A DNA stretch of 5,991 nucleotides. It comes from Actinomyces sp. HMSC035G02 (GTDB taxonomy: Bacteria > Actinomycetota > Actinomycetes > Actinomycetales > Actinomycetaceae). Numbering within the stretch: position 1 is the stretch's first letter; each line of letters starts with the position of its first letter. A model generated the notes under the pieces. It had not been told where the DNA came from. It saw nothing but the letters and a program-made list of their open reading frames with translations, and did no database searches. The position numbers and the translations under genes were made by a program. The DNA lies in NCBI GenBank assembly GCA_001838165.1, contig KV835905.1, positions 1 through 5,991 of the forward strand, in the 5' to 3' direction. Of the stretch, positions 1 through 5,915 are shown in pieces.

Positions 1-54
1 AATTTCGATGTCCAAGAAACGGGGCGCAGTTCAAGACGAGGCCGGGGTCAGGTA
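1..54. other. Short spacer downstream of the lipoprotein gene
   Basis: This is the stretch beyond the stop codon of the minus-strand lipoprotein gene. I see no inverted repeat followed by a T-run on the minus strand, so no intrinsic terminator. That leaves room for co-transcription with a gene past the left edge. Read on the minus strand, a TTG-initiated frame is open to the edge but has no ribosome binding site, so I do not call a gene. Confidence 0.4.
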
Positions 55-1191
55 TCAGGACGCGGCGTCCGGGTTGATGATCGTGCGGGCCTGCTCGTCC
101 GTGAGCGTGAAGTTGTACATCTTCTGGTAGTAGTCCTTCGTCATGGCTACGAGGTCAACGTCGGAGAACTGCTCCGGGTACAGGGAGGCGCCGATCCAGT
201 TCGCCACGATCGGGGAATCCGGGTTGGGGGTGAACCAGTTCCACATGCCCAGGCCGGTGGAGTAGACGCGGCCGGACTTCACGGAGCTGAGGGTGGACAG
301 GTCCACGCCCTCGACCGAGTTCGTCAACACGGTGTTCGCCGTCATGTTCGACATTCCCTTGCCGGTGACGAGGAGGACCTGGGGATCCCACGTGAGGACC
401 TGCTCGAAGGTGACGGGCGTGTGCGAGGTGTCGGTGTCGCGCGAGACGTTCGTGTAGTTCAGAGAGTCGGCCCATTCGTTGGTGAACCAGCCGTCCTTGC
501 CGCCCGCGACCGCGAGCTGACCGTCGGCCGCGCCCATGAGCACCATCGTCGAGACCTTCTGGTCCTCGGGGACCTTCGCGGTGCGCGCGCGGGCATCGGC
601 GACGAGGTCCTTGCCGAGTGCGATCTTGTCGGCCATGTGGCCATCCTCGTTGAAGACGTCCTCAAGGAGCTCCATCCACTCCGTGTACGTCTCCGACGGG
701 TTCCCCATCGTCGTGAAGCCGACGGCCGGGATGCCGGCCTTGCGGAACATTTCGCCGTGTTCCTTATTGAAGGCGTTGTAGAAGACGACGTCCACGTTCA
801 GGTTGAGCAGGGCCTCGGCGTTGAGTTCGCCCTTGTCGTAGTAGCTGGTGTCCACCTGCATCATCTCGGGTGCCATCTCGGCGGCGATCGTCTGGCTCAT
901 GGCCTTGACGCGGGCGGCGCTCATGCCCACCAGGTAGGGGGCCTTGCCGTCGAAGTAGGCCAGGTAGGTGGATTCGATGGGGATCTGGTCGATGGCGACG
1001 CGGGTGATCGTGGCGGGCAGGACGACCTCGTTGCCCGCGTGGTCGGTGATCGTACGCGTCGACGAGGCCGAGGCCTCCTGAGTGGTCTGCTCCGACTGGG
1101 CGGAGGTGGAGCCGGAGCCGCCCGCGCAGGCGGTGAGGGCAAGGGTGGCGGTGGCCAGGATTGCGGTCAGGGTGGCGAGGCGGGTTTTCAT
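55..1191 (-). CDS. Lipoprotein substrate-binding protein of an iron-siderophore/cobalamin-type ABC importer
   Basis: This 378-residue protein is probably the extracellular, membrane-anchored receptor of a metal-chelate ABC importer. Residues 1-21 form a lipoprotein signal peptide (Lys2/Arg4, then a hydrophobic stretch) with lipobox LTAC. Cys22 is the predicted lipidated residue and the only cysteine. A Ser/Thr/Gln-rich linker (23-45) follows. The family-typical opening of periplasmic-binding family 2 (PF01497) is at about 47-66 (ITDHAGNEVVLP...RVA). Other family hallmarks are NVDVVFYNA (132-140), FEQVLTWDPQVLLV (262-275), SVKSGRVY (303-310) and a C-terminal YPEQFSDVDL...YYQKMYNFTLTDEQ (338-367). 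Length suits the family. The ATG is preceded on the minus strand by GAGAGGA with 4-nt spacing. The permease and ATPase partners are not in the window. The ligand is uncertain: ferric siderophore is most likely, but heme, corrinoid or nickel-chelate receptors share this fold. Confidence 0.9.
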   Translation of the reverse strand: MKTRLATLTAILATATLALTACAGGSGSTSAQSEQTTQEASASSTRTITDHAGNEVVLPATITRVAIDQIPIESTYLAYFDGKAPYLVGMSAARVKAMSQTIAAEMAPEMMQVDTSYYDKGELNAEALLNLNVDVVFYNAFNKEHGEMFRKAGIPAVGFTTMGNPSETYTEWMELLEDVFNEDGHMADKIALGKDLVADARARTAKVPEDQKVSTMVLMGAADGQLAVAGGKDGWFTNEWADSLNYTNVSRDTDTSHTPVTFEQVLTWDPQVLLVTGKGMSNMTANTVLTNSVEGVDLSTLSSVKSGRVYSTGLGMWNWFTPNPDSPIVANWIGASLYPEQFSDVDLVAMTKDYYQKMYNFTLTDEQARTIINPDAAS

Positions 1192-1225
1192 TGGGTCCTC
1201 TCGTGTTTTTGGGATTACGAGGGAG

Positions 1226-1255
1226 ATGCTACATAAAATTAGGTGTTCCTCACAA
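1226..1255 (-). promoter_or_regulatory. Candidate promoter of the lipoprotein gene
   Basis: Read on the minus strand there is a -35-like TTGTGA (1255-1250), an 18-bp spacer, and a -10-like TAGCAT (1231-1226). Transcription would start roughly 30 bases before the ATG at 1191, giving a short leader that contains the GAGAGGA ribosome site. The hexamers are imperfect matches, so this rests on spacing and position. Confidence 0.4.
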
Positions 1256-1257
1256 GG
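1239..1257. promoter_or_regulatory. Possible DtxR/IdeR-type iron box (degenerate)
   Basis: TTAGGTGTTCCTCACAAGG begins with the strong half-site TTAGGT of the known actinobacterial iron-repressor operator (TTAGGTTAGGCTAACCTAA). Read on the opposite strand it ends in ACCTAA and matches that consensus at 11 of 19 positions by eye. The second half-site is poor. It overlaps the -35/spacer of the candidate lipoprotein promoter, where an Fe(II)-dependent repressor would block transcription, and that suits an iron-uptake receptor. The match is suggestive only. Confidence 0.3.
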
Positions 1258-1271
1258 GTGAGTGCGGCATT

Positions 1272-1300
1272 ATGACACGGTGTTTTTTCCCTGGGATTCT
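1272..1300 (+). promoter_or_regulatory. Weak candidate promoter for the nucleotidase gene
   Basis: ATGACA (1272-1277, five of six to TTGACA) is followed by a 17-bp spacer and GATTCT (1295-1300, three of six to TATAAT, similar to the TATTCT of the tRNA promoter in this window). It would leave a leader of about 108 bases before the ATG at 1415. The leader contains a small hairpin around 1338-1363 (acgca/tgcgt plus ggg/ccc). The -10 is weak, so confidence is low. Confidence 0.25.
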
Positions 1301-1401
1301 GCGGATGCTAGTCGTGCCCGTGAGGTGTCAGTGATGCGGGGACGCAGATGAGCATGCGTGCCCGTAGTCTGGCAGCGTCGGGCGAGGGGCTCGGCGCGAG
1401 T

Positions 1402-1408
1402 GGAAGGA
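1402..1408 (+). promoter_or_regulatory. Ribosome binding site fixing the nucleotidase start
   Basis: GGAAGGA lies 6 bases before the ATG at 1415. The frame is also open upstream to a GTG at 1358, but that codon has no such site. The extra 19 residues would be Arg-rich and lie before the point where family homology begins (LVIGVASSALFDLEE). The ATG at 1415 is therefore chosen. Confidence 0.75.
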
Positions 1409-1414
1409 ACGGCC

Positions 1415-2347
1415 ATGGTTGCCCAGCTTGATCTGGAGCGCGCCCTCGTCATCGGCGTCGCCTCTAGTGCCCTGTTTGACCTGGAAGAGTCTGACGCGGT
1501 GTTCCGCGAGCAGGGGGAGGAGCGGTATCGGGAGTATCAGCGCGAACATCTCGATGACGTGCTCGCACCGGGCGTCGCGTTTCCCTTCATTCGTCGCCTG
1601 CTCGACCTGAACGACCTGTCGGATCGTGAGCGCCTGGTGGAGGTTGTGATCCTCTCGCGCAACGATCCGGAGACCGGGATGCGGGTGATGCGTTCCGTTG
1701 AACGTCATGGTTTGGACATTACGCGCGCGATCTTCATGCAGGGGCATGCTCCTTATCGCTTCATGAAGCCACTGCGCATGTCCCTCTTCCTCTCCGCGAA
1801 CGAGGCCGACGTGCGCGAGGCGATCAGCCTCGGATTCGCGGCGGGCCACGTCGTCGGGCACGCCGCGGCGGACGATGGGGACACGGATCTGCGCATCGCC
1901 TTCGACTTCGACGGGGTGCTGGCCGACGATTCGGCTGAGCGCGTGTTCCAGAGCGGGGGCCTGCAGGAGTACCAGGAGAATGAGAGCGCCCTGGCCGAGG
2001 TGCCTCTCGACCGTGGGCCGATGGCCGATTTTCTCGAGAAGATCAACAGAATTCAGGGTCTCGAGGACTCGAAAAGCGTGGATGACCCGCAGGGGTACCG
2101 GCGTCGGGTCCGCGTCGCCGTCGTGACGGCGCGTAGCGCCCCCGCTCACGAGCGTGCGATCAATTCGATCCGCCAGTGGGGCCTGCGTGTCAACGACGCT
2201 TTCTTCCTGGGAGGCCTCCCGAAGGGGCCCGTGCTGGAGGTGCTGCAGCCGCACATCTTCTTCGACGATCAGCGCCGCCACGTGGAACGCGCTGCCCTCT
2301 CAACCCCGAGCGTCCACATCCCCTTTGGAGCACTCAATCGGGAGTAG
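1415..2347 (+). CDS. Cytosolic 5'-nucleotidase, cN-I family
   Basis: This 310-residue soluble enzyme is predicted to remove the 5'-phosphate from nucleoside monophosphates (AMP/IMP type, EC 3.1.3.5) in the cytoplasm. The N-terminal half shows hallmarks of the 5'-nucleotidase family (PF06189, the family of animal NT5C1A/B): LVIGVASSALFDLEE (11-25), PGVAFPFIRRLLDLN (52-66), ILSRNDPETGMRVM (79-92), GLDITRAIF (99-107) and LFLSANEADVREA (124-136). HAD-type catalytic motifs follow. DFDGV (164-168) supplies nucleophile Asp164 and acid/base Asp166, VVTAR (236-240) is motif II with Thr238, GGLPKG (266-271) gives motif III Lys270, and FFDDQ (282-286) is the acidic metal-binding motif IV. All are intact and the length is normal, so the gene appears functional. 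It lies 98 bp before the ECF genes on the same strand, with no good terminator between, so co-transcription is possible. There is no signal peptide or membrane segment. Confidence 0.9.
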   Translation: MVAQLDLERALVIGVASSALFDLEESDAVFREQGEERYREYQREHLDDVLAPGVAFPFIRRLLDLNDLSDRERLVEVVILSRNDPETGMRVMRSVERHGLDITRAIFMQGHAPYRFMKPLRMSLFLSANEADVREAISLGFAAGHVVGHAAADDGDTDLRIAFDFDGVLADDSAERVFQSGGLQEYQENESALAEVPLDRGPMADFLEKINRIQGLEDSKSVDDPQGYRRRVRVAVVTARSAPAHERAINSIRQWGLRVNDAFFLGGLPKGPVLEVLQPHIFFDDQRRHVERAALSTPSVHIPFGALNRE

Positions 2348-2396
2348 GCGATGAGGCGTGTGTCGGTCGCTTATAGCTCATCATGCTTTGCTGGTA

Positions 2397-2436
2397 TCCC
2401 GGCCCGGCGGTCGCAGATGTGGGCGGGGCCTGGGAG
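2397..2436 (+). promoter_or_regulatory. Leader hairpin overlapping the ribosome binding site of the ECF fusion gene
   Basis: TCCC-GGCCC (2397-2405) can pair with GGGCC-(T)-GGGA (2426-2435), giving nine GC-rich pairs with one bulged T and a 20-base loop. The 3' arm contains most of the GGGAG (2432-2436) that lies 9 bases before the chosen ATG at 2446, so the fold would mask the ribosome site. I do not recognise a known riboswitch class here; regulation by this fold is inference. Confidence 0.3.
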
Positions 2437-2445
2437 ACTAGGCAC

Positions 2446-4572
2446 ATGAGTTCATCCGCGCGCGATGCCCGCCGCCTCACTCCCGTTGAGGTGGCGACCG
2501 CTGGTGCGCTCTCGGGCCTGGCTGTCACCTTCGGCCTCATCGCCGCGGTCACCCCCGTCTTTCAGCTATTCTTCCAGGTCGCCACGGCCGTCCCCCTCGC
2601 CATGGTTTCGCTCAAGCTGCGGCCCCGAGCCGCGGTCGCAGCCTTCGCCTCGACGATCCTCCTCGCCATCGCCGTCGGCGGCGTTGCCACGGCAGGCCGC
2701 TCCTTCCAGGCAGCCCTCGTCGGCCTCATCATCGGATTCCTCCACAAGAAACGCGCCTCCTGGCTCCCCGTCTCCGGTGTCGCCGCCGGCCTCGGCGTCA
2801 TCTGGGGCGTCGGCACCGGCCTCGCGTTCTGGATCCTGTCCGACCTGCGCACCCTCGGCCTCGAAAGTATCCGCAAGACCCTCGACGGCTTCCTCAAGCT
2901 GGTCGGCCACATCCCCCACTCCGGCGGCTTCGTCGACGCGGGACACCAGCTCGGCCAATGGTTCGTCGACTGGTGGTGGATCTGGATCCCCATCACCCGC
3001 TTCATCGGCGTGGCCTTCCTGGTCCTCGCCGCACGCTGGTTCCTCGGTGCGATCCTCAGTCGCATCTCCCTCGACGCGGGGTGGGACCCGCTCCTGGACG
3101 CAGCCGCCCGCTCGGCGGACCCGCGCGATGGGGCCGAGGCCTCGTCCCCCCTGCCCCTGACCCTCACCGACGTCGACTTCACCTACCCGGGCGCCGACCA
3201 TCCCGCCCTGCGTGGCGTCACCCTGAGCTTCGAGCGCCCCGAGTTCACCGTCGTTGTTGGGCATAACGGCTCGGGCAAGTCCACCCTGGCCCTCCTCCTC
3301 GCAGGTGTCGAACCTGGCTCGGGAACGCGCCAGGGTGGCGGCGTCCTCGGTGCTGTCGGTGGGACCGCGCTCGTGGGACAGCGCTCTGAACTCCTTGTTC
3401 TCGGACAGAGTGTCGCCGAAGATGTCACCTGGGGCATGAGCGCGCAACAAAGCGCCGACCTCGACCTCGAGGAGCTGCTTGAGAGCGTCGGCCTCGCCGG
3501 TCTGGCCGACGCCGATCCTCGCTCCCTGTCCGGCGGGCAGCTTCAGCGCCTCGCGCTCGCGGGCGCGCTCGCGCGTTCTCCGCGCCTGCTCATCTCCGAT
3601 GAATCCACCGCCATGATCGACCGGGCGGGCCGCGCCGAGATGCTCGACCTCCTCGCCTCCCTGCCCGCGCGCGGTATGGCCGTCGTTCACATCACTCACG
3701 ACCCCGCCGAAAGCGCGCGCGCCGACCGCGTCGTCACGATTGACGGCGGTCGCATCGTCTCGGACTGTCGCGCGGGGGAGGGCGCTCCCCTCATCGACGA
3801 GGCTGGGGATCCTCCCGCGTCCCCTGGTCCCGGTGCGTCGGGCCTGTCTGTGTCTTCTCTGGCGGGCGCGCCCGCCCTCATCAAGGCGGCTCACCTATGG
3901 GCCGACCGCGTCGCCCACACCTACGACCTCGGTACCCCCTGGGAGAAGCCCGTCCTGCGCGACGTCAGCCTGATCCTCGACCCCGGCCAGGCCATGCTCA
4001 TCACCGGGGACAATGGATCGGGCAAGACGACGCTCTCGCGCGTCCTCACGGGTCTGCTCGTCCCCACGTGGGGGCGGGTCACCCTCGGCGGGCGCCCCAT
4101 GGAGCGCTGCGTCGGCGACGTCGCCCTCTCCATGCAATTTGCGCGCCTTCAGCTCCAGCGCCCCTCCGTGCGCTCCGACATCCTCGCCGCCGCCGGGCAC
4201 GGCCCGCGCATCGGTACTGGTTCTGCGCATCGCAAGGGTGCCATTAGCCGCGAGGAAGGCGACCGCATCGTCGCCGAGGCCATGGAACTGGTCGGCCTCG
4301 ACCCGGCCCTGGCGACGCGCGGCATCGACGACCTCTCCGGCGGCCAGATGCGCCGCGTCGCCCTCGCTGGGCTGCTCGCCTCCCACCCGAGCGTCCTGAT
4401 CCTCGACGAACCGATGGCCGGCCTCGACGCGGCCTCGCGCGACCTCCTCATCTCCGTCCTGGACGAGCGGCGCCGCGCCGGCCTGTCCATCCTCGTCATC
4501 TCCCACGACCTCGAGGGCATGGACTCCCTGTGCGACACCCATGGACATCTTGCCGAGGGGGTGCTCTCATGA
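2446..4572 (+). CDS. ECF transporter fusion protein: membrane S-like domain plus two ATPase domains
   Basis: This 708-residue protein fuses a substrate-capture-like membrane domain to both ATPases of an energy-coupling factor importer. Residues about 15-205 contain roughly five to six hydrophobic segments (about 20-53, 62-82, 87-98, 108-131, 172-205) of ECF S-component/DUF2232-like character. The first ATPase has A-loop Tyr247, Walker A GHNGSGKST (272-280), Q-loop Gln312, signature LSGGQ (361-365), Walker B LLISDE (381-386) and H-loop His418. A Gly/Pro/Ser-rich linker covers about 440-480. The second ATPase has Walker A GDNGSGKTT (521-529), Gln564, LSGGQ (630-634), LILDEP (651-656) and His687. 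Both sites look catalytically competent. The ATG at 2446 is preferred for its GGGAG site; an in-frame ATG at 2383 has none. From memory, Mycobacterium tuberculosis Rv2326c has the same architecture and similar size, with a T-like neighbour, Rv2325c. The substrate is unknown. Confidence 0.85.
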   Translation: MSSSARDARRLTPVEVATAGALSGLAVTFGLIAAVTPVFQLFFQVATAVPLAMVSLKLRPRAAVAAFASTILLAIAVGGVATAGRSFQAALVGLIIGFLHKKRASWLPVSGVAAGLGVIWGVGTGLAFWILSDLRTLGLESIRKTLDGFLKLVGHIPHSGGFVDAGHQLGQWFVDWWWIWIPITRFIGVAFLVLAARWFLGAILSRISLDAGWDPLLDAAARSADPRDGAEASSPLPLTLTDVDFTYPGADHPALRGVTLSFERPEFTVVVGHNGSGKSTLALLLAGVEPGSGTRQGGGVLGAVGGTALVGQRSELLVLGQSVAEDVTWGMSAQQSADLDLEELLESVGLAGLADADPRSLSGGQLQRLALAGALARSPRLLISDESTAMIDRAGRAEMLDLLASLPARGMAVVHITHDPAESARADRVVTIDGGRIVSDCRAGEGAPLIDEAGDPPASPGPGASGLSVSSLAGAPALIKAAHLWADRVAHTYDLGTPWEKPVLRDVSLILDPGQAMLITGDNGSGKTTLSRVLTGLLVPTWGRVTLGGRPMERCVGDVALSMQFARLQLQRPSVRSDILAAAGHGPRIGTGSAHRKGAISREEGDRIVAEAMELVGLDPALATRGIDDLSGGQMRRVALAGLLASHPSVLILDEPMAGLDAASRDLLISVLDERRRAGLSILVISHDLEGMDSLCDTHGHLAEGVLS

Positions 4573-5444
4573 TCGAACCCCACTCCGCCTGTGGGGCTAC
4601 CGGCCCCGGCGGTGGCGCCAGCGAGGGCCGATTCTCGAGGACTCCTCCCGGCCTCGGCGAAGGGTCCCCGCGCCCGAGGCCACGGCGAAGCCCGGGCTTC
4701 CCCCTGCCTCGGCCCCTGCCCTGGTCGACACCGCTGTCGCGCGCCTGGCCCGGCACCCTTATCGCCTGCTGGACCGTGCTCACCACGTGCGTGATCCTGT
4801 CGCCGCGCTGGTCGACGCTCGCGATCGTGGGAGGCCTCCTTCTCCTTGCCTCGCTGGTTGTGCGGCTCCCCCTTGGTGTCGCTCCGCGTCCGCCCATGTG
4901 GTTCGTCTCTGGTTTCATCGGCGGCTGTCTCGGTGCCTGGTTGGGGGATGGACTCGAGCTCTTCCTGCGAGTCTCCACTCTGGCGCTTGTCGTCCTGTGG
5001 GGATCCGGACTCATCGCGTGGGTGACGCCGACCGCCTCCCTCGCGGCTGCTCTGCGTTTCTTCCTGCGGCCCCTGCGGCTCCTGGGTGCGCCGGTTGATC
5101 AGTGGTCGCTCGTCATGGCCTCCGCCCTGCGAGGCCTGCCGATGCTGCGAGACCAGGCGCAGGCGGTGCTCGATACCGCCAAGCTGCGACTCGGGCAGGA
5201 CATGGCCACGCTGTCGCTGCGAGGGTCCGCGCGGCTGAGCGTCGACGTCATCACCGCGATCCTGTCTGCCACCTCGCGCGGCGCGGCCGAAACCGGGCGT
5301 GCCATGTCAATGCGTGGGGCCATCGAGGCTCGGGATAGTGTCGATCGCGGGGCGCGCGTTCGGCTCGGGTGGGTGGATGCCGCTGTGATCGCTGCGAGCC
5401 TGTTGGGTGTCGCTGGCATCGTTGCGTGCAGGTTGATGCTGTAG
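4569..5444 (+). CDS. EcfT-type transmembrane coupling protein of the ECF transporter
   Basis: This 291-residue membrane protein is the probable T component (CbiQ/EcfT family), linking ATP hydrolysis to the S-like domain. Its ATG overlaps the upstream stop as ATGA, and GAGGGGG (4555-4561) sits 7 bases before it, indicating translational coupling. Residues 1-60 are an unusual Pro/Arg/Gly-rich hydrophilic extension. Hydrophobic segments follow at about 62-78, 83-99, 110-126, 130-152 and 268-286. The cytoplasmic coupling region contains SALRGLPMLRDQAQAVLDTA (185-204), then AKLRLG (204-209) and AMSMRG (245-250). These sit where EcfT proteins usually carry two Ala-Arg-Gly motifs that contact the ATPases, and here the first is degenerate. 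No Met/Val/Leu start codon with a ribosome site occurs between the ATG and the first membrane segment, so the extension seems genuine. An upstream in-frame GTG at 4530 would lie inside the preceding gene and is less likely. No strong terminator follows. Confidence 0.85.
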   Translation: MIEPHSACGATGPGGGASEGRFSRTPPGLGEGSPRPRPRRSPGFPLPRPLPWSTPLSRAWPGTLIACWTVLTTCVILSPRWSTLAIVGGLLLLASLVVRLPLGVAPRPPMWFVSGFIGGCLGAWLGDGLELFLRVSTLALVVLWGSGLIAWVTPTASLAAALRFFLRPLRLLGAPVDQWSLVMASALRGLPMLRDQAQAVLDTAKLRLGQDMATLSLRGSARLSVDVITAILSATSRGAAETGRAMSMRGAIEARDSVDRGARVRLGWVDAAVIAASLLGVAGIVACRLML

Positions 5445-5528
5445 TGTGCTGATCGCATCTTTCGGTGCAATACCAGTGTTTTAGTTGAGGTGCGCGGATT
5501 CTTGTGCCCTGGGTCATATGGCGCTGAT
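5445..5528. other. Spacer between ecfT-like gene and tRNA promoter
   Basis: There is no open reading frame or convincing terminator here. A short stem (gcatc/ggtgc with a tttc loop, around 5456-5469) lacks a following T-run. ECF-operon transcripts may run on into the tRNA unit and end at the terminator at 5658-5694. Confidence 0.4.
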
Positions 5529-5558
5529 TTGACGCGGGGGGTGTGATGCCCCTATTCT
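5529..5558 (+). promoter_or_regulatory. Promoter of the tRNA-Leu gene
   Basis: TTGACG (5529-5534, five of six to the -35 consensus) is followed by an 18-bp spacer and TATTCT (5553-5558, four of six to the -10). Transcription would begin around 5565, only a few bases before the mature tRNA 5' end at 5569, as is common for single tRNA units. Confidence 0.7.
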
Positions 5559-5568
5559 TTCTGGGTAC

Positions 5569-5652
5569 GCGCGAGTGGCGGAATAGGCAGACGCGCACGG
5601 TTCAGGTCCGTGTTCCAGTGATGGAGTGGGGGTTCAACTCCCCCCTCGCGCA
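5569..5652 (+). tRNA. tRNA-Leu (anticodon CAG)
   Basis: This is a complete class II tRNA. The acceptor GCGCGAG (5569-5575) pairs perfectly with CTCGCGC (5645-5651), and A73 is at 5652. The D-stem is GCG/CGC (5578-5580, 5592-5594) with GG in the loop. The anticodon stem CACGG/CCGTG (5596-5600, 5608-5612) encloses loop TTCAGGT, placing anticodon CAG at 5603-5605, which reads CUG leucine codons. The long variable arm (5613-5627) has a TCCA/TGGA stem. The T-arm is GGGGG-TTCAACT-CCCCC (5628-5644). CCA is not encoded and must be added enzymatically. The long variable arm, CAG anticodon and leucine-type D-loop agree on identity. Confidence 0.96.
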
Positions 5653-5657
5653 CGATG

Positions 5658-5694
5658 AAACCGCAGATCCTTTCGGGATCTGCGGTTTTTGTTT
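5658..5694 (+). terminator. Intrinsic terminator after tRNA-Leu
   Basis: CCGCAGATCC (5661-5670) pairs perfectly with GGATCTGCGG (5676-5685) around a TTTCG loop. AAA/TTT (5658-5660, 5686-5688) can extend the stem to 13 pairs. The tract TTTTTGTTTT follows directly. It serves the tRNA and any read-through from the ECF operon. On the minus strand the stem is followed by only three T residues, so it is probably weak in that direction. Confidence 0.93.
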
Positions 5695-5759
5695 TCTCTG
5701 GTTGCGGCTGCGGTGCTGCTTGTGGCCCCGCTGGTGTTCCGGGCGCCGGAGGGCCCGTC

Positions 5760-5794
5760 TGTGGGGCCGGGCTGCTTTGTGGGGCCCGGCCGCT
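5760..5794. repeat. Imperfect 18-bp tandem duplication
   Basis: TGTGGGGCCGGGCTGCT (5760-5776) recurs as TGTGGGGCCCGGCCGCT (5778-5794), with 15 of 17 positions identical at an 18-bp period. The two copies also contain a perfect 8-bp inverted repeat, GGCCGGGC (5765-5772) against GCCCGGCC (5784-5791). The second copy forms the outer left arm of the large palindrome, and the first copy could pair with the same right arm as an alternative. Confidence 0.7.
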
Positions 5795-5915
5795 GTGTGT
5801 GCCGGTGGGCGGCGGCCCGCCCGCGAGATCGCCACACGCGAGCTGCGCTCGGTGTGGTCGATCTCGAGGCCCGCCCTGGCCCTGCCGCCACCCACCGGCA
5901 CCGCGGCCAGGCCCC
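5781..5915. repeat. Extended imperfect palindrome able to fold into one long hairpin
   Basis: Nested arms run from outside in. Positions 5781-5793 face 5903-5915 (12 of 13 pair). Positions 5799-5815 (GTGCCGGTGGGCGGCGG) face 5885-5901 (16 of 17). An asymmetric internal loop follows (about 8 and 18 bases). Positions 5824-5837 face 5852-5866 (14 pairs with one bulged base, T5858). The apical stem CGAGC/GCTCG (5839-5843, 5847-5851) has a TGC loop. About 47 pairs result. Both outer-arm mismatches (5787/5909 and 5810/5890) are C.A on the + strand, so they become G.U wobbles in a minus-strand transcript. The function is unknown; a structured RNA, a mobile-element remnant or a protein-binding site are possible. 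It is not preceded or followed by T-runs typical of a terminator. Confidence 0.75.

Noticed and set aside
421..1236. 271-residue plus-strand frame opposite the lipoprotein gene
   Set aside because: It is antisense to a confidently identified gene with a lipoprotein signal and domain motifs. Its composition (Val/Gly/Asp/Arg-rich) is typical of a shadow frame in high-GC DNA.
2372..2445. Leaderless start at the ATG at 2383, supported by TATAGC (2372-2377) as a -10
   Set aside because: The spacing would fit a leaderless message, but there is no -35, and the extra 21 residues look like translated spacer. The ATG at 2446 has a ribosome site and precedes a sensible N-terminus.
2566..3894. 442-residue minus-strand frame opposite the ECF fusion gene
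   Set aside because: It is antisense to intact Walker A, signature and Walker B motifs, has no recognisable domain, and is Gly/Glu/Asp/Arg-rich low-complexity sequence.
5456..5469. Terminator for the ECF operon
   Set aside because: The stem has only five pairs including a G.T, and AATACC rather than a T-tract follows.
5781..5915. Integron attC site
   Set aside because: The ends lack the RYYYAAC/GTTRRRY core boxes, no integrase or cassette ORF is nearby, and the arms are far longer and more fully paired than expected for the class.
5781..5915. Second intrinsic terminator
   Set aside because: The hairpin is far longer than needed and no T-run follows on either strand.
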